From Melioribacteraceae bacterium (GTDB taxonomy: Bacteria > Bacteroidota > Ignavibacteria > Ignavibacteriales > Melioribacteraceae): a stretch of 64,000 nucleotides of DNA. A program made the position numbers and the translations under genes. How positions within the stretch are numbered: position 1 is the stretch's first letter; each line of letters begins with the position of its first letter. The stretch spans positions 47,455 to 111,454 of the forward strand of contig JAIPBD010000016.1 in NCBI GenBank assembly GCA_021739765.1. Reading direction: 5' to 3'. A model generated the notes under the pieces. It did no database searches, had not been told where the DNA came from, and saw nothing but the letters and a program-made list of their open reading frames with translations. Positions 1 through 8,317 of the stretch are shown in pieces.

Positions 1-165
1 GACTTTAAATTTAAGGGGTTTTTAGCTTGGATGATGTGGAGCCTGGTTCACATTGCTTTTTTAATCAATTTCAGGAAACGTTATCAAGTTATGACCGAAT
101 GGATTTGGTATTATTTGAGTGACAAGCATGGTGTCAGATTAATTACGCATAAAACTGATTTGTAA
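1..165 (+). CDS. NAD(P)/FAD-dependent oxidoreductase (NDH-2-like), C-terminal fragment
   Basis: The window opens inside an open frame of 54 residues ending in TAA. The fragment reads GFLAWMMWSLVHIAFLINF, then a basic stretch, an aromatic helix around TEWIWYYLS, and finally GVRLIT. This is the pattern of the membrane-binding C-terminal helices of type II NADH:quinone dehydrogenases (single-subunit, non-proton-pumping). The FAD and NAD domains lie outside the window, so the assignment rests on the tail alone. No hairpin terminator is obvious in the 80 bp before the next gene. Confidence 0.65.
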   Translation, partial: DFKFKGFLAWMMWSLVHIAFLINFRKRYQVMTEWIWYYLSDKHGVRLITHKTDL

Positions 166-245
166 CTATTAATCCAATAAGATTGTAATATCTGGTTAAA
201 ATCTCTATCTTAATAAAGACACCAATCTCTTATTAGGAATGAAAA

Positions 246-1364
246 ATGGAAACCAAATTTGCAACACCAAATCGAACTCCGGATGATAAAATAATTTTAG
301 AAGCTGCTTTTATTAACAAAGTAGATGATCTAAAATTCTTCTTAAACACAGTTCCTAATTTTGTAGTGGTTTTAGATAAGAATCGACAAATCGTTTTCGC
401 GAACGATTTATTCAATCAATTTTTAGGTATAGAAAATGCGCAACCGTTAATTGGTCGTCGACCCGGTGAAGCGGTAAACTGTATTCACTCTGACGATGAA
501 ACCGGAGGTTGCGGAACCTCGGAAGCATGCAGGGAATGTGGTGCTGTCAGAGCAATTTTGGAAAGCCAAATTAAGAAGGTAAAGTCCCAACAAGAATGCA
601 GAATTTCATTAAAAAATGGAGACTCTTTAGACCTTATGGTTTGGGCAACCCCATATATCTCAACCGATGGGAATTACACAATTTTTTCGATGTCTGATAT
701 TAGTGCCAATAAAAGAAGAAGAGCTTTGGAAAGAATATTCTTTCATGACATTCTGAATACTGCCGGTTCCTTAAAAGGATATTTCGAAATACTCGAAGAT
801 AGCGATGAAGAGGAAAAGATAGAGTTTATTAAAACTTCTCGCGAATTATCCGAAAATTTGATTGATGAAATTCAAGCGCAAAAACAATTGCTTGCAATAG
901 AATCCGGCGAATATGATATAGAACCAAAAGCGTTTAGAAGTACGGATTTAATGATAGATGTCTATAATACATTTAGGCACAACTCGGTAGCCGATGGAAA
1001 ACAACTTATAATATCGAATGCCGAAAATGTCGACTTAGTCTCCGACGAACCTCTAATGAGAAGGGTTTTGGTAAATCTTGTTAAAAACGCTTTAGAAGCC
1101 AGTGAAAGTGGCGATCGAGTAGAAATGCTATGCAATGCAAGAGAAGGGGAAGTTGAATACGTTGTTAAAAATCCCGAAGTAATGCCTAAAAGTGTAAAGC
1201 TTCAAATTTTCCAAAGATCATTTTCGACTAAAGGTTCCGGGCGTGGATTAGGAACTTACAGTATTAAACTTCTCACCGAAAAATATTTGAAAGGAAAAGT
1301 CGAATTTGAAAGTGAAGAAGGAACAGGTACAATTTTTAGAGTTAGGTTCCCTTCGAATCTTTAG
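246..1364 (+). CDS. PAS-domain sensor histidine kinase with Cys/His-rich PAS
   Basis: This 372-residue soluble kinase has no signal peptide or membrane segment. A PAS domain spans roughly residues 30-155. It carries a Cys/His cluster (C79, H81, C89, C95, C98, the last in a CGA step) that recurs in a subset of bacterial PAS kinases and could bind a metal or cofactor; that role is inference. A HisKA-like helix follows with the likely phospho-acceptor H167 in FFHDILN. The ATPase domain has an N-box near 281-292 (NLVKNALEAS) and a G-box near 334 (GRGLGTYSIK). The ATG at 246 follows TAGGAATG. No partner regulator is adjacent, so the target is unknown. Confidence 0.85.
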   Translation: METKFATPNRTPDDKIILEAAFINKVDDLKFFLNTVPNFVVVLDKNRQIVFANDLFNQFLGIENAQPLIGRRPGEAVNCIHSDDETGGCGTSEACRECGAVRAILESQIKKVKSQQECRISLKNGDSLDLMVWATPYISTDGNYTIFSMSDISANKRRRALERIFFHDILNTAGSLKGYFEILEDSDEEEKIEFIKTSRELSENLIDEIQAQKQLLAIESGEYDIEPKAFRSTDLMIDVYNTFRHNSVADGKQLIISNAENVDLVSDEPLMRRVLVNLVKNALEASESGDRVEMLCNAREGEVEYVVKNPEVMPKSVKLQIFQRSFSTKGSGRGLGTYSIKLLTEKYLKGKVEFESEEGTGTIFRVRFPSNL

Positions 1365-1641
1365 GAACAATATTTTTATTAAATATTGATACTAAGGAGA
1401 AATTCCGCTTACTATCCCATTCGTGTATTGATCTGATCTAAACTAAAACTAACTGAAAAAGTATACCAAAGTTTAGAGGAAAAATACAAATTGGAATTTC
1501 AATTGGACGAATACTTTCTGCTGTTCTTGCCGCTATTCTTGGCAAATCGAAATCTATAGTTAAAAACATAAGCTTTGAAGCTATGATATGTTTAAGAAAA
1601 TTTGTTAAATTCCACCTCTTATCTGAATTAAAGGAGGAAAT
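1365..1641. other. Intergenic, no gene recognised
   Basis: This 277-bp AT-rich gap separates the PAS kinase from the small membrane protein. Short open stretches occur in two frames but none has a credible start with a Shine-Dalgarno sequence or a recognisable product. Near its end AAAGGAGG (about 1630-1637) is a strong ribosome-binding site for the ATG at 1642. Confidence 0.6.
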
Positions 1642-2097
1642 ATGGGTCGGAAAATTGGAGCAGTAATTGGCGGATACATAGTTATGTTTTTAACTGTGTT
1701 TATCACTTTCACAATAACATATCTACTTTTGGGAGCCGAAGGATCTTTCGAGCCGGGGACTTACGAAGTTACAACCATTTGGCTGCTGGCAAGTATTATT
1801 CTCAGCTTTATTGCGGCGGTTGTGGGTGGAATAGTTTGCGTTGCGATCGGCAAGGAGAAAAAAACGGCTAACTATCTTGCGATTTTTGTGCTCGTTTTAG
1901 GATTGTTGTTTGCGATCCCGGAATTAACTTCAGAAGATACGCGTCCTACAGTTAGAGACGGGTCAGTTGACAACATGACCGCGATGACCTACGCAAGGCA
2001 ACCAATTTGGCTCACTCTGCTAAATCCATTGATTGGAGTTGCCGGTGTATTCGTGGGAGCCGGTTTGAAGGATAATAAGGAAGAAGAATCCGCATAA
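1642..2097 (+). CDS. Small hypothetical membrane protein, about four TM segments
   Basis: The 151-residue product is highly hydrophobic. Predicted membrane segments lie near residues 5-29, 45-70, 77-94 and 125-143, with a polar loop (about 95-120) between the last two and a charged KDNKEEES tail. The start is well supported by AAAGGAGG a few bases upstream. I do not recognise a family or function. The gene stands alone and ends at a clear hairpin terminator (2108-2150). Confidence 0.75.
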   Translation: MGRKIGAVIGGYIVMFLTVFITFTITYLLLGAEGSFEPGTYEVTTIWLLASIILSFIAAVVGGIVCVAIGKEKKTANYLAIFVLVLGLLFAIPELTSEDTRPTVRDGSVDNMTAMTYARQPIWLTLLNPLIGVAGVFVGAGLKDNKEEESA

Positions 2098-2107
2098 TAA
2101 CTTTTTA

Positions 2108-2150
2108 GGATAGCATCCGAATTCAATTATTCGGGATGCTATCCGCTTTT
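2108..2150. terminator. Bidirectional hairpin terminator
   Basis: Arms GGATAGCATCCGAAT and ATTCGGGATGCTATCC pair over 15 bp with one bulged G and are followed by CTTTT. The hairpin lies between the stop of the membrane protein (+) and the end of the DUF2805 pseudogene (-), so it can serve both convergent units. Confidence 0.85.
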
Positions 2151-2406
2151 AGTATTTTTTATTCGGAGATCGAAAACGAAGAGATGCTTCCGGTGATTTT
2201 TGCTTATGCTTTGTGATTCGCCCCGATGTTCGCTTTCACCAGATCTCAAATGATGATTTTTTCAATTCTTTGCGCATCAATTTTATTACCTGGCCATTTG
2301 TTAAACCATAATTATGAAAGACTGCTTCGAATGGAGTCCTATCTTCCCAAGCCATTTCTATAATTCTACTAATATCAAATTTGTGGAATTGATCTGTGAA
2401 TTTCAT
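2149..2406 (-). pseudogene. DUF2805 (TIGR03643-type) small protein, interrupted by one in-frame TGA
   Basis: Reading from the ATG at 2406 gives 56 residues containing RIIEMAWEDRTPFEAVF, GLTNGQVIKLMRKEL and SSFEIW, then TGA (2236-2238). The same frame continues without a shift for 28 residues with KRTSGRITKHK before TAA at 2149. As I recall the family, it reads SSFRxW-R-KRVxGRxTKH, so the TGA sits where an Arg codon is expected; CGA to TGA is a single transition. Intact members are about 70-90 residues, matching the 85 codons here. TGA ends other genes in this window (for example 11648 and 28210), so recoding is unlikely. A recent nonsense mutation or a sequencing error fits best. The family's function is unknown. 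Confidence 0.75.
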
Positions 2407-2479
2407 TGTTAATAAACTATAGTTGAATAAAGTCTGTTTATTAAAACAAATTAATCTCCCAAAAATTCAAAAAAATGAT

Positions 2480-2983
2480 ATGGATAGAATAAAACCAAAA
2501 AAAATAAAACCCGAAGCCGGAATAGAATCTGTTTGGGATTATCCCCGTCCTCCCAAACTGGAAAAGTTTTCCGGTCACATTAAGATTCTTTTCAATAATG
2601 AGATTATTGCGGATACAAACTCGAGTTATCGAGTTTTAGAAACATCCCATCCACCTGTGTATTACATTCCACAATGCGATATTAAAATGCATTATTTAAG
2701 GATTTCGAGTGGAGCCAGTTATTGTGAATGGAAAGGAGATGCTTATTATTACGACTTGGATTGCGGGCAGAAAACGGTGCAACGAGCCGGATGGTTTTAT
2801 TCTAATCCCAAAAGACCCTTTCGGGAAATAAAAAATCATATTGCATTCTACGCTTATAAAATGGATGGATGTTTCGTTAATGATGAACAAGTAACTTCAC
2901 AGCCTGGTGGATTTTACGGAGGTTGGATAACAAAGAATATTGCGGGTCCATTCAAGGGTGAACCCGGAACTTGGGGATGGTAA
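2480..2983 (+). CDS. DUF427 domain-containing protein
   Basis: The 167-residue product matches the DUF427 pattern. It begins RIKPKKIKPEAGIESVWDYP, followed by a KLEKFSGHIKI strand and the VYYIPQCDI segment, and ends in a GTWGW tail. The family is a small cytosolic beta-rich fold of unknown biochemical role. I chose the ATG at 2480 because family members start next to this KPKK segment. A TTG at 2423 would add 19 non-family residues. Neither start has a strong Shine-Dalgarno sequence. The stop is 3 nt before the SDR gene, indicating an operon. Confidence 0.85.
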   Translation: MDRIKPKKIKPEAGIESVWDYPRPPKLEKFSGHIKILFNNEIIADTNSSYRVLETSHPPVYYIPQCDIKMHYLRISSGASYCEWKGDAYYYDLDCGQKTVQRAGWFYSNPKRPFREIKNHIAFYAYKMDGCFVNDEQVTSQPGGFYGGWITKNIAGPFKGEPGTWGW

Positions 2984-2986
2984 ATT

Positions 2987-4441
2987 TTGAATGATAAGAT
3001 TAAAGTTTTAGTTACCGGCGCGACCGGATATATCGGCGGAAGACTCGTTCCTCGATTAGTTGAAAAGGGATATTTTGTCCGGTGTATGGCGCGGGATGCA
3101 TCACGAATCTCAGACAGATGGCAAGGAGCCGAAACAATTGCCGGTGATGTTCTCCAGCCCGAAAGCCTTCAGGCTGTGCTCGAAGATATTGATATTGCGT
3201 ATTATTTAATTCATTCAATGTCTGCCGGTGAAGATTCATTCGGTGAATTAGATATTCAAGCGGCTCGAAATTTTTCAACCGCTGCAAAAAATTGCGGAGT
3301 AAAAAGGATAATTTATCTTGGTGGATTAGGCGCCGAAAAAAATGAACTTTCTCCCCACTTGGCGAGCAGACAAAAAACCGGAGAGATCTTAAAGGAAGCC
3401 GGTGTTCCCGTAACTGAATTTAGAGCAGGAATGATAGTTGGTTCGGGGAGTTTATCATTCGAAATGGTACGATACCTCACAGAACGTGTGCCGATTATGA
3501 TTACACCGAAATGGGTTCGCACAAAAACTCAGCCAATCGCCGTTCGAAATGTTCTGCAATATCTTATCGGTTCAATAGAAAAACCGGAAACAGCGGATAA
3601 AACATTTGAGATCGGAGGAACTGATGTTCTATCCTACGGTGATCTTATGACACAGTACGGACAGATTAGAGGACTAAAACGTATTATGATTCATGTTCCA
3701 CTTTTAACTCCGAGGCTTTCATCATACTGGGTCGATTTTGTTACACCGATTCCAAGCAGCATCGCCCGACCACTAATTGAAGGATTAAAAACCGAGTTAA
3801 TTTGTAATGATGACGCGGTTCGGAACTACTTTGATTTTGAGCTTTTCGATTATCAAACTGCGGTTAAATTAGCATTGGAGCGGGAAAGGAAAAATGAAAT
3901 TGAAACAATTTGGTCCGGAGCGATTTCCAGTATTAATCCCAAAAATATTAATTCGCTCGATCTTTCCGTGAAGGAAGGAATGATTATTGAGAAACGTGAA
4001 ATTGTGATAAACTCAAATCCTAAAAATGTTTTCGAGACCGTCTCAAAGGTTGGTGGGAAACATGGATGGTACGCCAATTTTTTATGGCAAATGAGAGGTC
4101 TGCTCGATCGATTTGTGGGAGGAGTTGGGATGAGAAGAGGGAGACGCGATCCGGATAATCTGTTAGTTGGTGATCCTCTTGATTTTTGGCGCGTTGAAGC
4201 TATTGAACAAAATCGCTTAATTCGTTTGCGTGCGGAAATGAAACTTCCCGGAAGAGCATGGTTGCAATTTAATATTTCGGAGATAGGTGACGGGAAATCA
4301 AAACTAACCCAAACCGCATTTTACGAACCGAAGGGTTTGTTTGGTTTGCTCTATTGGTATTCAATTTATTTTTTACACGGATATATTTTTGGTGGTATGA
4401 TAAAAAGCTTCAAAGAAAAAGCGGAGTTACTATCCGCTTAA
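2987..4441 (+). CDS. SDR-family NAD(P)-binding protein with C-terminal DUF2867 domain
   Basis: The N-terminal half (about residues 1-300) is an atypical extended short-chain dehydrogenase/reductase. It has the dinucleotide motif TGATGYIGG at residues 9-17, an RD pair after beta-2 and a GDV step for cofactor contacts. The C-terminal part (about 330-480) matches DUF2867, a START/SRPBCC-like ligand-binding fold, and ends in hydrophobic segments. This two-domain arrangement is common, but its substrate is unknown. The start is TTG at 2987, the only plausible initiator in frame. The gene is coupled to the DUF427 gene upstream. Its stop overlaps the convergent RDD gene by 4 bp. Confidence 0.85.
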   Translation: MNDKIKVLVTGATGYIGGRLVPRLVEKGYFVRCMARDASRISDRWQGAETIAGDVLQPESLQAVLEDIDIAYYLIHSMSAGEDSFGELDIQAARNFSTAAKNCGVKRIIYLGGLGAEKNELSPHLASRQKTGEILKEAGVPVTEFRAGMIVGSGSLSFEMVRYLTERVPIMITPKWVRTKTQPIAVRNVLQYLIGSIEKPETADKTFEIGGTDVLSYGDLMTQYGQIRGLKRIMIHVPLLTPRLSSYWVDFVTPIPSSIARPLIEGLKTELICNDDAVRNYFDFELFDYQTAVKLALERERKNEIETIWSGAISSINPKNINSLDLSVKEGMIIEKREIVINSNPKNVFETVSKVGGKHGWYANFLWQMRGLLDRFVGGVGMRRGRRDPDNLLVGDPLDFWRVEAIEQNRLIRLRAEMKLPGRAWLQFNISEIGDGKSKLTQTAFYEPKGLFGLLYWYSIYFLHGYIFGGMIKSFKEKAELLSA

Positions 4442-4959
4442 TTCTTTTCAATTTTAGTCCCGGCGAATACATCGTAAAATCCAGCTCTACCTTTTGAGAT
4501 TATAATTGTAGAGAAATACATTAAGACGATCAGCTGTGGTAAAATTAAGAAAACCCACACCCATAAAGGCTCAGGTTCGTTTATCGAAGAAAAATAAAAC
4601 ATTTGATGAACACCAAAATGAGCTGCTTCCCAGGGAAGGAATTTTAAAATGTTCCTCATTAAAATACTTCTGCTCTTGTTTAGGGTTCTAGCTTCTACAC
4701 GTAATCCCATTATTTTTTTACCGATAGTGCTTTTTTTTGCACTGTTTTCCTGGAGATAGAAATAAAGAAAAACGGGGAGAGTTAATGTTACAAATCCGAT
4801 AAATTGAGCCATGAAGGGTGAGGAACCGACTGTATTATTAACATCAACATCGAAAATACCGGTGGTTGCGAAGTAAAGTATTGACGCATAGATAATCAAC
4901 AACAGATAGTCTATTCCGAATGCTAAAAGTCTCGGACCGAGTATATTTTTCTGCTTCAT
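4438..4959 (-). CDS. RDD family membrane protein
   Basis: The 173-residue protein has the RDD hallmark near its N-terminus (GPRLLAFGIDYLLL, with Arg and Asp in helix 1), then two further helices and a KKSTIGKKIMGLRV segment after helix 2. About four membrane segments are visible. RDD proteins are inner-membrane proteins of mostly unknown function; some are Na+/H+ antiporters. The gene lies downstream of the acetyltransferase on the same strand (107 bp gap) and overlaps the SDR stop by 4 bp in convergent orientation. Confidence 0.85.
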   Translation of the reverse strand: MKQKNILGPRLLAFGIDYLLLIIYASILYFATTGIFDVDVNNTVGSSPFMAQFIGFVTLTLPVFLYFYLQENSAKKSTIGKKIMGLRVEARTLNKSRSILMRNILKFLPWEAAHFGVHQMFYFSSINEPEPLWVWVFLILPQLIVLMYFSTIIISKGRAGFYDVFAGTKIEKN

Positions 4960-5066
4960 TTAATCCTTTTTATTTGTTCAAATTTTTGACGAATATAAAA
5001 CTACTCAGTTCATTCGAAAATGAAAAATGAAATCGTTGATAGAGGATTATCCTCAATCGAGTTTTT

Positions 5067-5687
5067 TTATTGAATCTCTTTAACATTCCCCGACGTCAGA
5101 CGGTCGACATTCTTCGTGATTTTTTCCATATCCCAATCCCACCATTTGATTTTTAGAAGATGTTCAATTTCATTTTCTGAAAACCTACTCTTTATCTGCT
5201 TTGCCGGATTACCACCAACGATGGAATATGGAGCGACATCTTTCGTAACTGTTGCGTTTGTCGCGATTATGGCTCCGTCGCCAATTTTAATGCCGGGCAT
5301 TATTGTAGCGTTGAATCCAATCCAAACATCATTGCCGATTACCGTATTTCCCTTTGTCGGATAAGATTTTCCATCCATCGCGTTACTCCAATCTTTTCCG
5401 AAAATTGCAAATGGAAAAGAAGATATCGAATCTGATAAATGATTCGCTCCGTTCATAATGAATGTTACGTTAGAGGCGATCATGCAAAACTTTCCTATTA
5501 TCAGTTTGTCGCCTACGAAATCGAAGTGATATTTAACGTTTTTCTCGAAATTATTCACATCTTCGAAGTCATCGTAATAAGTATAGTCACCCACAATTAT
5601 ATTAGGATTTTTGATTATATTTTTCAAAAAACATAAACGTGTGTAATCCTCTAATGGAAATACTGAATTTTTATCGGGGATTTGCAT
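5067..5687 (-). CDS. CatB-related xenobiotic O-acetyltransferase (XAT class, Vat-like)
   Basis: The 206-residue protein has left-handed beta-helix hexapeptide repeats (IIGKFCMIASNVTF; VIGNDVWIGFNATI; KIGDGAIIATNATV). The XAT-type catalytic His is H83 in NGANH, and VGGNPAKQIKSRF closes the helix. This group transfers acetyl from acetyl-CoA to hydroxyls of chloramphenicol, streptogramin A or other small molecules. Sequence alone cannot distinguish a resistance enzyme from a housekeeping homologue. The start ATG follows GAGGTTTAC. The gene diverges from bipA across 145 bp. Confidence 0.85.
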   Translation of the reverse strand: MQIPDKNSVFPLEDYTRLCFLKNIIKNPNIIVGDYTYYDDFEDVNNFEKNVKYHFDFVGDKLIIGKFCMIASNVTFIMNGANHLSDSISSFPFAIFGKDWSNAMDGKSYPTKGNTVIGNDVWIGFNATIMPGIKIGDGAIIATNATVTKDVAPYSIVGGNPAKQIKSRFSENEIEHLLKIKWWDWDMEKITKNVDRLTSGNVKEIQ

Positions 5688-5832
5688 GTAAACCTCGTAA
5701 GTAAAAAGTATGAATAAACCAAACTAAGCTCATGAATCTTTTTATACAATGATTAGTTAACAAAAATTTATTCTGGATATGCCGCCTTATTTTACGATAT
5801 TTAAGGCTTGATTTTTTTTCAATGGAGAAAGT

Positions 5833-7641
5833 GTGAATAAGATTAGAAATATTGCAATAATTGCCCATGTTGATCATGGTAAGACTACGCTGGTAGACCA
5901 AATATTGAAACAATGCGAAGTTTTTAGAAAGAACCAAGTTGTTCAAGAAAGATTTCTTGATTCCAACGATCTCGAAAGGGAGCGTGGAATTACTATCCTT
6001 TCGAAAAATATTAGTATCCCTTACAAAGATTTTAAAATCAATTTAATTGATACACCCGGTCACGCGGATTTTGGAGGGGAAGTTGAACGGGTTCTTAAAA
6101 TGGCGGACGGAGTTTTGCTGCTTGTGGATTCATTCGAAGGTCCAATGCCGCAAACTCGTTTTGTATTGGAAAAAGCTTTAACACTGCATCTAAAACCAAT
6201 TATTGTAATCAACAAAATTGATCGGCATGATAACAGACCGGAAGAAGTGCTTGATGAAATTTATGACCTGTTTATTGATCTCGGGGCTCATGAAGATCAA
6301 CTTGATTTTCCGTTTGTTTATGCCAGCGGTCGTGATGGATGGGCTGTAAAAAGTTTGGATGATGAAAAAACAAATTTGAATCCGCTTTTGGATACAATTA
6401 TTGAAGATATTCCGGAACCAAATTCGGAAGTAGGGACAACTCAAATTCAAGTTACAACTCTTGATTATAGCGAGTATGTTGGAAGAATCGGAATAGGAAG
6501 GGTTTTCCGAGGTACACTTAAAAGAGCGCAGAAACTGTCGCTGGTAAAAAGAGATGGTTCAATCCGTGAAGCTGTGCCAAAACAATTATTTGTATTCGAT
6601 GGATTGATGCGAAGCGAAGTTGAAGAAGTTAATTGCGGAGATATTTGCGCTATCGTTGGAATTGAAGGAATTGATATCGGAGATACAATTACAGCTGCCG
6701 AAAATCCGGAACCCCTGCCGATTATCGCGATTGACGAACCGACAATAAGTATGACTTTCACAGTTAACAATTCTCCCTTTTATGGCAGAGACGGTAAGTT
6801 TGTAACTTCCAGACAAATTAGAGATCGATTATATAAAGAGTTGGAACAGAATGTCGCCTTGCGGGTTCATGATACTCCTTCGCCTGATTCTTATCGAGTA
6901 TCCGGTAGAGGAATCTTACATTTATCCATATTGATTGAAAACATGAGACGCGAAGGATATGAACTTCAAGTCCGTGAACCAAAAGTTATTTATAAAGAAA
7001 TTGACGGGAAAAAAGCCGAACCAATCGAAATTTTAGTTGTTGACGTTCCGGCTGAATCAGCAGGTAAGGTGATTGAACTTGTCGGTCAGCGAAAGGGTGA
7101 AATGATTAAAATGGAATCAAAAGGTTCTTTAAATAAACTCGAATTCCACATTCCTTCAAGAGGAATTATGGGATTAAGAACCAAGATTTTAACAGCGACC
7201 GGTGGACAGGGAATAATGCATCACAGATTTTACCAATATGAATACTTCAAGGGTTCGATCGGGAAAACCAGAAACGGTGTGCTGATTTCAATGGCAACCG
7301 GTCCATCAACTGCTTATGCAATTGATTCTTTGCAAGATCGCGGATTCTTTTTCATCGATCCGGGTGAGGAAGTTTATCAAGGCCAAATTTTAGGTGAATA
7401 TAATAAAGAGCAAGATATTGAAGTAAATGTGCAACGTGGTAAAAAATTAACCAACATGCGTGCTTCCGGTTCCGATAAAAGTGTGAAAATAACTCCTCCG
7501 AAAAAATTTACTTTGGAAGAAGCTTTAGAATATATTCAAGATGATGAAATGGTTGAGATAACACCAAAAGCTGTAAGGATGAGAAAACTATATCTTGACG
7601 CGAATGAAAGGAAAAGATTTAATTTTGGTAAAAAGGTATAA
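5833..7641 (+). CDS. bipA: Ribosome-associated translational GTPase BipA/TypA
   Basis: The full-length 602-residue GTPase has G1 AHVDHGKTT at 11-19, switch I RGIT at 51-54, G3 DTPGH at 73-77, G4 NKID at 127-130 and G5 ASG near 164-166. It then has EF-G-like domains II, III and V and the BipA-specific C-terminal domain ending in [10 protein letters not shown]. BipA binds the ribosome near the A site and supports large-subunit assembly and stress or cold growth. Translation starts at GTG 5833 behind GGAGAAA; the length matches the family. A hairpin terminator follows at 7683-7726. Confidence 0.96.
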   Translation: MNKIRNIAIIAHVDHGKTTLVDQILKQCEVFRKNQVVQERFLDSNDLERERGITILSKNISIPYKDFKINLIDTPGHADFGGEVERVLKMADGVLLLVDSFEGPMPQTRFVLEKALTLHLKPIIVINKIDRHDNRPEEVLDEIYDLFIDLGAHEDQLDFPFVYASGRDGWAVKSLDDEKTNLNPLLDTIIEDIPEPNSEVGTTQIQVTTLDYSEYVGRIGIGRVFRGTLKRAQKLSLVKRDGSIREAVPKQLFVFDGLMRSEVEEVNCGDICAIVGIEGIDIGDTITAAENPEPLPIIAIDEPTISMTFTVNNSPFYGRDGKFVTSRQIRDRLYKELEQNVALRVHDTPSPDSYRVSGRGILHLSILIENMRREGYELQVREPKVIYKEIDGKKAEPIEILVVDVPAESAGKVIELVGQRKGEMIKMESKGSLNKLEFHIPSRGIMGLRTKILTATGGQGIMHHRFYQYEYFKGSIGKTRNGVLISMATGPSTAYAIDSLQDRGFFFIDPGEEVYQGQILGEYNKEQDIEVNVQRGKKLTNMRASGSDKSVKITPPKKFTLEEALEYIQDDEMVEITPKAVRMRKLYLDANERKRFNFGKKV

Positions 7642-7682
7642 CGGCCGATCAGCTAGAAAGGTGCTTGATATCAAGTAAAATG

Positions 7683-7726
7683 AATTCTTGCCAGCTTAGC
7701 GAATATTTGCTGACAAGAATTTTTTT
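7683..7726 (+). terminator. Rho-independent terminator of bipA
   Basis: Arms AATTCTTG-C-CAGC and GCTG-A-CAAGAATT form a 12-bp interrupted stem with a 13-nt loop, followed directly by a run of T (7720-7726). It begins about 40 bp after the bipA stop. Confidence 0.85.
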
Positions 7727-7883
7727 ATGGGTTTTGTATTTCTGATTAAAAGACCCAGTCCCATCGCGATATTTGTTTTTACCAACTGGGTGTGGACCAC
7801 GTATAACCTGAATTCTTTTTCCCGGCTCTACTAATCTTGAGAGTAATATTTTTAACTAATCTCTTTTGTACATTTTACTCAAA

Positions 7884-7907
7884 CAATTGAGTACTATTAC
7901 TCAATTG
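7884..7907 (-). terminator. Perfect hairpin downstream of the DUF2237 gene
   Basis: CAATTGAGTA and TACTCAATTG form a perfect 10-bp stem around CTAT, 28 bp beyond the stop of the minus-strand DUF2237 gene. On the minus strand it is followed by TTTGAGTAAAATG, a weak T-rich tract, so termination is likely but not certain. Confidence 0.55.
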
Positions 7908-7935
7908 AAAGATGAGAATCAATTTCAACACTGAA

Positions 7936-8304
7936 TTATTTGTCTATCCCAAAGTCAACCAGAGTTTCAAGTGGAACCAAATTTAGCATAGATTCATGTG
8001 TCGCTTCAAGATCAATCTTCGGTGCGACCCCATTTTCGTATGCTTCTTTCCAGCGGGAAGCACAAAGACACCATTTGTCTCCGGCTTTTAATCCTTTAAA
8101 GTTGTATTCCGGAATTGGAGTGCTGAGATCATTTCCAACACTTTTTGAGTACTCAAGAAAATCGTCGGATAAATAAACGCAGACCGTGTGTTGCCCAACA
8201 TCCTCCGGACAAGTATCACAATAACCATTTCTAAAATAACCGGTTTTGGGATTGTTGCTGCAAGGTTTTAGATTTCCACCAAGAACATTTTTGGGAACTG
8301 ACAT
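7936..8304 (-). CDS. DUF2237 family protein
   Basis: The 122-residue protein matches DUF2237: NVLGGNLKPCSNNPKTGYFRNGYC at residues 6-29, GQHTVC, FLEYSKSVGNDLSTPIPEY, the GLKAGDKWCLCASRWKEA block and LEATHESMLNLVPLE. Several Cys and His residues are conserved; no function is established. The frame is open further upstream, but family alignment and an AAAGGTG ribosome-binding site support the ATG at 8304. It follows the porin gene by 13 bp and is probably co-transcribed with it. Confidence 0.85.
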   Translation of the reverse strand: MSVPKNVLGGNLKPCSNNPKTGYFRNGYCDTCPEDVGQHTVCVYLSDDFLEYSKSVGNDLSTPIPEYNFKGLKAGDKWCLCASRWKEAYENGVAPKIDLEATHESMLNLVPLETLVDFGIDK

Positions 8305-8317
8305 AAAAACACCTTTC

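Noticed and set aside
2236-2238. TGA recoding (selenocysteine or reassigned code) in the DUF2805 gene
   Set aside because: TGA is used as a stop by several intact genes here, the expected residue is Arg rather than Cys, and no SECIS-like structure was apparent.
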